From Chloroflexota bacterium (GTDB lineage Bacteria; Chloroflexota; Anaerolineae; Anaerolineales; Anaerolineaceae), in assembly GCA_012797215.1 (NCBI GenBank), contig JAAZPN010000097.1:1-9270 (forward strand): DNA of 9,270 nt, read 5' to 3'. The stretch's first letter is position 1, and each line of letters opens with the position of its first letter. A program made the position numbers and the translations under genes. Positions 7,114 through 9,270 of this stretch are shown piece by piece. The notes under the pieces were generated by a model that saw only the letters and a list, made by a program, of their open reading frames with translations, was not told where the DNA came from and did no database searches.

Positions 7114-7210
7114 AGTCCCTGCCAAAGAATAGAAGCCCCAACATAGCGAAGTTTTTACCAGTAAAAGCGCATATTTGCTGAATAAACTTTCAATTCAGAC
7201 AAATTGCCGC

Positions 7211-7282
7211 TGTGGAAAAGTGACTAAATATTTGTGGAAAGAAAATTGGTGCGTGGATATTTTTCTGCAATAGCGCGGATAA
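7211..7282 (-). promoter_or_regulatory. Central cluster of DnaA-box-like sites
   Basis: Four minus-strand 9-mers resemble the DnaA box: TTTTCCACA (7211-7219), CTTTCCACA (7233-7241), ATATCCACG (7252-7260) and TTATCCGCG (7274-7282). The first fits the loose consensus TTWTNCACA. The others have two mismatches to TTATCCACA and are individually weak. Their common orientation and spacing of about 20 bases (22, 19 and 22) support them as a group. Confidence 0.55.
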
Positions 7283-7333
7283 CAGCAGAATATTCAACAA
7301 TTTTCCCCGGGATTCATAGAAAATTTGCTCGAG

Positions 7334-7386
7334 TTATTCACATTTCTACAGACTTATCCACAGTTTTTTGGCACTTATCCACAGTT
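7334..7386 (+). promoter_or_regulatory. Three plus-strand DnaA boxes, two of them perfect
   Basis: TTATTCACA (7334-7342), TTATCCACA (7354-7362) and TTATCCACA (7375-7383) are phased 20 and 21 bases apart, i.e. about two helical turns. The last two sit in an identical 14-base repeat, ACTTATCCACAGTT (7352-7365 and 7373-7386). A further weaker minus-strand site, TTTTCCACG, lies at 7400-7408. The perfect boxes point the opposite way to those beside the trio element. Confidence 0.8.
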
Positions 7387-7412
7387 GGCGTGGGTTGTTC
7401 GTGGAAAAATGC

Positions 7413-8420
7413 TCAAAGACCGTATTCGGCTTTCAAATCTACCAACGCGGCTTCGGCGTGATCTAAAAAGTGATCTAGTCGTTCAATCTGTTCTTCTTTG
7501 ACGGAGGGATTAATTTCCAGCGTCTCCAGAAATTTCTCCCAGGCTTCTTCCTGTGCAGGGTCTTCTGATAACACTTGCGCGGCCTGATGCCAGGTTTCCA
7601 CCATTGGCCAGAGCGCGGCGTGAGGAACTCCGCTTTCTACCATCGCTGCGCAGCTGTTCACAAAATACCCCTTTCGCGCCGGTAATAAGTTTGGCGGGCA
7701 GCCAGGCGTTTTTGCCGCCGCAGTCAGCGCGTTTTCCCAGACCGGGCACCAAGTGTTGAACGTGTCAGCATTAATTGGCACTCGGCTGATAAGCTGCAGC
7801 AGTTCGCCGGTTAGTTCCAGCTTCCCGAGCGCTTCCGCGCGGGCAGGGAACTCCAACAACATGCGCCGCGTAGTTAGCGCCGGACCGTTTAAAATCGCCA
7901 GGGCATTGGCCGCGCTGCCAACCGCTTTGTAATACAGGTCAGTCCACACGCCGAAAGGAAGTTCCTGGGGGTCTTCCAGTTCAAACCAAAGCTGGCGGGC
8001 TTTTTCCGCGGCGGCTTGCCCGCGGGAGTAGAGCGTTTCGGGGCTATTGAAGTTCGCGCTCACGCCTGCCTGAATAAACTCCAGCCAATGGTCCGTGTCG
8101 TAAAGAATGGCGCTGTGGTCGCACAACGCGAACCCCAGCCAAGGGTTCAGGCGCAAACGGCGGTGAAAGGTGTAGAAAGACTGGTGGTGATGCTGCACAT
8201 CCAGCGAGATTTCGTAGCTGATGCGCTGCACTTCCCGCTCAAAGAGTGGATTCTCTTTGTGCACAACTACTAAATCGATATCCGTGCTGCCGCCTATCAA
8301 CGGGTCTTCCGTCAAAATAGAGCCGGTAAAGTACACAGCGACGATGTCATTTGTCTGGCGCAGTTTTTTTGCCGCATAATCCTTGGCAAATTTAACCAAC
8401 AAATCCCGGGTAATGTGCAC
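7413..8420 (-). CDS. Pol-beta-superfamily nucleotidyltransferase of unknown substrate
   Basis: This 335-residue protein carries the nucleotidyltransferase signature TGSILTEDPLIGGSTDIDL at residues 32-50. It has the GS pair at 33-34 and metal-binding aspartates 47 and 49, and a likely third acid is D74 in ISLDVQHHH. Such enzymes transfer a nucleotide to an antibiotic, protein or RNA, and the substrate cannot be read from sequence. Residues about 145-335 look helical, in the style of the helical C-terminal domains of kanamycin-nucleotidyltransferase-like proteins or HEPN-like partners. The start is GTG, backed by a strong AAGGAG five bases upstream. It is 14 bases after the Dgk-type kinase gene, so the two form an operon. 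No separate toxin-antitoxin partner is visible. Its 3' end abuts the origin-like region, and I see no terminator there. The fold is well supported; the role is unknown. Confidence 0.85.
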   Translation of the reverse strand: MHITRDLLVKFAKDYAAKKLRQTNDIVAVYFTGSILTEDPLIGGSTDIDLVVVHKENPLFEREVQRISYEISLDVQHHHQSFYTFHRRLRLNPWLGFALCDHSAILYDTDHWLEFIQAGVSANFNSPETLYSRGQAAAEKARQLWFELEDPQELPFGVWTDLYYKAVGSAANALAILNGPALTTRRMLLEFPARAEALGKLELTGELLQLISRVPINADTFNTWCPVWENALTAAAKTPGCPPNLLPARKGYFVNSCAAMVESGVPHAALWPMVETWHQAAQVLSEDPAQEEAWEKFLETLEINPSVKEEQIERLDHFLDHAEAALVDLKAEYGL

Positions 8421-8434
8421 GATATCTCCTTGTT

Positions 8435-9073
8435 TCAGCCTTCCAACGGCAGGCTTTCCTGAAACGGCGCGATGCGCAGCGTCTGCCGGATGCGGTTGAT
8501 GACATAGTTCAGGTCGTCCGGGCGTGCCACGATGTTCAGGGTGTCTGTTTCGATAGGCAGAAGCCTTCCGTCCCAGCGCGGGTCGGCAAAGAATGCTTCG
8601 TAGGCCTGGTTTAGTTCGTCGATATAAGCGCGGTCCATGCCGCGTTCATAAGGGCGGTCGCGGTGCGCGATGCGCTGCATGAGTGTATCGGTGCTGGCAC
8701 GCAGAAAAACCACCAGGTCTGGCTGGGGAATCTTTTCGGCCAGGGCTTGGTGTACGCGATGGTACATCGCCAGTTCGTCGCCGGTCAGGTTGATGCCGGC
8801 AAAGAGCGCGTCCTTTTCGAAGGTATAGTCGGAAATAATGGTTCTCCCGGCAGCGAGCGTATCCGGTATGACCCGATGCTGCTGCTGATAGCGGCTTAAC
8901 AAAAAGAAAATTTGGGTCTGAAACGCGTAGCGGCTGCGGTCGCTGTAAAAATCGCTCAGAAAGGGATTTTCCTCGAAGACTTCCAGAAGCAGGTCGGCAG
9001 CAAAAGCGGAGTGGACGAAGCGGGCAAGCGTGGTTTTCCCTACGCCTATCACACCTTCTATGGCAATGAACAT
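8435..9073 (-). CDS. Deoxynucleoside kinase, Dgk-like (deoxyguanosine/purine type)
   Basis: This is a 212-residue kinase of the same fold as the Dck-like enzyme on the other side of the origin-like region. It has the P-loop GVIGVGKTT (7-15), FEENPFLSDFY (33-43), YAFQTQIFFLLSRYQQ (49-64) and a LID RIAHRDRPYE (134-143). Where Dck proteins have ERS or DRS, this one reads SDYTFEKDALFA (81-92). As I recall it, Bacillus subtilis Dgk has a closely similar ADYxxYKxxxFA, hence the purine-type call; substrate preference remains inference. The ATG start has AGGAG nine bases upstream. It is the first gene of a two-gene operon with the nucleotidyltransferase. The 5' leader has a 7-base inverted repeat close to the start. 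Having both Dck and Dgk types suggests full deoxynucleoside salvage. Confidence 0.92.
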   Translation of the reverse strand: MFIAIEGVIGVGKTTLARFVHSAFAADLLLEVFEENPFLSDFYSDRSRYAFQTQIFFLLSRYQQQHRVIPDTLAAGRTIISDYTFEKDALFAGINLTGDELAMYHRVHQALAEKIPQPDLVVFLRASTDTLMQRIAHRDRPYERGMDRAYIDELNQAYEAFFADPRWDGRLLPIETDTLNIVARPDDLNYVINRIRQTLRIAPFQESLPLEG

Positions 9074-9095
9074 GAACAGCGACTCCTGAGCGTGA

Positions 9096-9118
9096 TATGG
9101 TAGCTAAAATATACCATA
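9096..9118 (-). promoter_or_regulatory. Inverted repeat and possible -10 region upstream of the Dgk-type kinase gene
   Basis: TATGGTA (9096-9102) and TACCATA (9112-9118) are perfect 7-base arms with a 9-base AT-rich centre, lying 22 bases before the start codon. On the minus strand the centre gives TATATT/TATTTT, a possible -10 without a good -35. It could be an operator over a promoter or a leader hairpin. Confidence 0.35.
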
Positions 9119-9120
9119 AG

Positions 9121-9270
9121 CCCCAGCCAGGTGGGAGTGAGCCCACGCCAACGCCCTGTCCGGACGTATGCTCAAGGGGGCAGCTTCCGTCCTTGCGAAC
9201 CGTTTTGCTTATCTGTCTCTCACTAATCTGAGCGGCTATTAAGCCAAAACGGTGCGGCAATCTGCCTTTA
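9121..9270. other. Non-coding region with several inverted repeats (possible structured RNA or leader)
   Basis: I see no credible gene here. Inverted repeats are GTGGG/CCCAC (9131-9135, 9142-9146), GGACG/CGTCC (9162-9166, 9188-9192) and a long one, ACCGTTTTGCTTA (9199-9211) against TAAGCCAAAACGGT (9240-9253), whose arms pair throughout with one bulged base. A short GGCA/TGCC pair follows at 9256-9266. The density of pairing suggests a structured RNA or leader on the minus strand ahead of dgk, or a small repeat element. I could not match it to a known RNA family. Confidence 0.4.

Larger units (their letters stand above)
7033..7408. other. oriC: Putative chromosomal replication origin (oriC)
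   Basis: This non-coding stretch holds the parts expected of a bacterial origin. In order they are: an AT-rich segment (7033-7076, 38 of 44 bases A/T), a DnaA-trio-like run (7075-7092), a GGGG spacer, two tandem DnaA boxes (7097-7113), boxes on the minus strand near 7211-7282, and boxes on the plus strand at 7334-7383. Two boxes are the perfect TTATCCACA, for which only about 0.07 copies are expected by chance in the whole window. The left module closely mirrors the Bacillus subtilis unwinding element (DnaA box, G/C cluster, triplets, AT-rich DNA). Several short dyads lie between the boxes, for example TTTTAC-CA-GTAAAA at 7153-7166. No dnaA or dnaN is in the window, and both flanking genes read toward the site. 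Alternatives are a DnaA-titration or DnaA-reactivation locus. Confidence 0.8.

Noticed and set aside
7001..7412. Plasmid-type iteron origin instead of a chromosomal origin
   Set aside because: The repeats are DnaA boxes with a trio element rather than longer identical iterons, there is no replication initiator gene, and the flanking genes are housekeeping.
7234..7461. 75-codon open frame on the + strand through the origin-like region into the nucleotidyltransferase gene
   Set aside because: It has no family signature or Shine-Dalgarno, covers several DnaA boxes and runs antisense into a solid gene. The open frame looks accidental.
8646..9260. 204-codon minus-strand frame overlapping the Dgk-type kinase
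   Set aside because: It is a shifted-frame shadow of the kinase rich in Arg, Pro and Ser, with no domain pattern; the kinase frame has all the expected motifs.
9080..9270. Purine riboswitch, SRP RNA, tmRNA or RNase P RNA upstream of dgk
   Set aside because: I compared remembered core motifs and found none of them. 6S RNA could not be excluded but has no positive match either, so the region is left unassigned.

Overview
The window is about 9.3 kb of moderately GC-rich bacterial chromosome. Coding density is high, there are no mobile elements, CRISPR arrays, tRNAs or rRNAs, and gene content is housekeeping-like. Several features would fit a Chloroflexota (Anaerolineae-like) genome: a Mycobacterium-type glutamine-dependent NAD synthetase, a ComEC with an ISGFN motif and a degenerate C-terminal domain, and paired Dck/Dgk deoxynucleoside kinases. 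That placement is an inference from protein style, not a proof.

Left block (1-4532, all +). The 3' part of nadE overlaps by 4 bases a gene encoding an unusual fusion of a NadD-type (nicotinate mononucleotide) adenylyltransferase with a CinA C-terminal/PncC-type NMN deamidase domain. A comEC-like DNA-uptake channel gene follows after 20 bases. The fusion and NadE together could run NMN -> NaMN -> NaAD -> NAD from one transcript, so the front of the operon looks like a compact NMN-recycling branch of NAD synthesis. The ComEC C-terminal domain has lost the histidine ligands expected of a metallo-beta-lactamase-type nuclease.

Middle block (4533-6986, all +). A promoter-like TATAAT precedes an Rrf2-family regulator with three Fe-S-type cysteines. 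It is followed by an MFS transporter, probably in the same operon, and then by a Dck-type deoxynucleoside kinase with its own leader and a rho-independent terminator.

Non-coding block (6987-7412). This 426-base gap between converging genes looks like a chromosomal replication origin. It has an AT-rich stretch, a run of DnaA-trio-like triplets (AAG TAG TAA TAA TCG TAG), a GGGG spacer, two tandem DnaA boxes, and about eight further DnaA-box-like 9-mers, including two perfect TTATCCACA copies 21 bases apart. No dnaA or dnaN gene lies in the window. Genes on both sides are transcribed toward this site, the reverse of the usual bias.

Right block (7413-9270). A minus-strand two-gene operon encodes a Dgk-type deoxynucleoside kinase and a pol-beta-superfamily nucleotidyltransferase of unknown substrate. 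Upstream of dgk, about 170 bases hold several inverted repeats, one with 13/14-base arms, that no gene explains.

The two items most worth following up are the dnaA-less origin with a complete unwinding module and the NadD-PncC fusion beside nadE.
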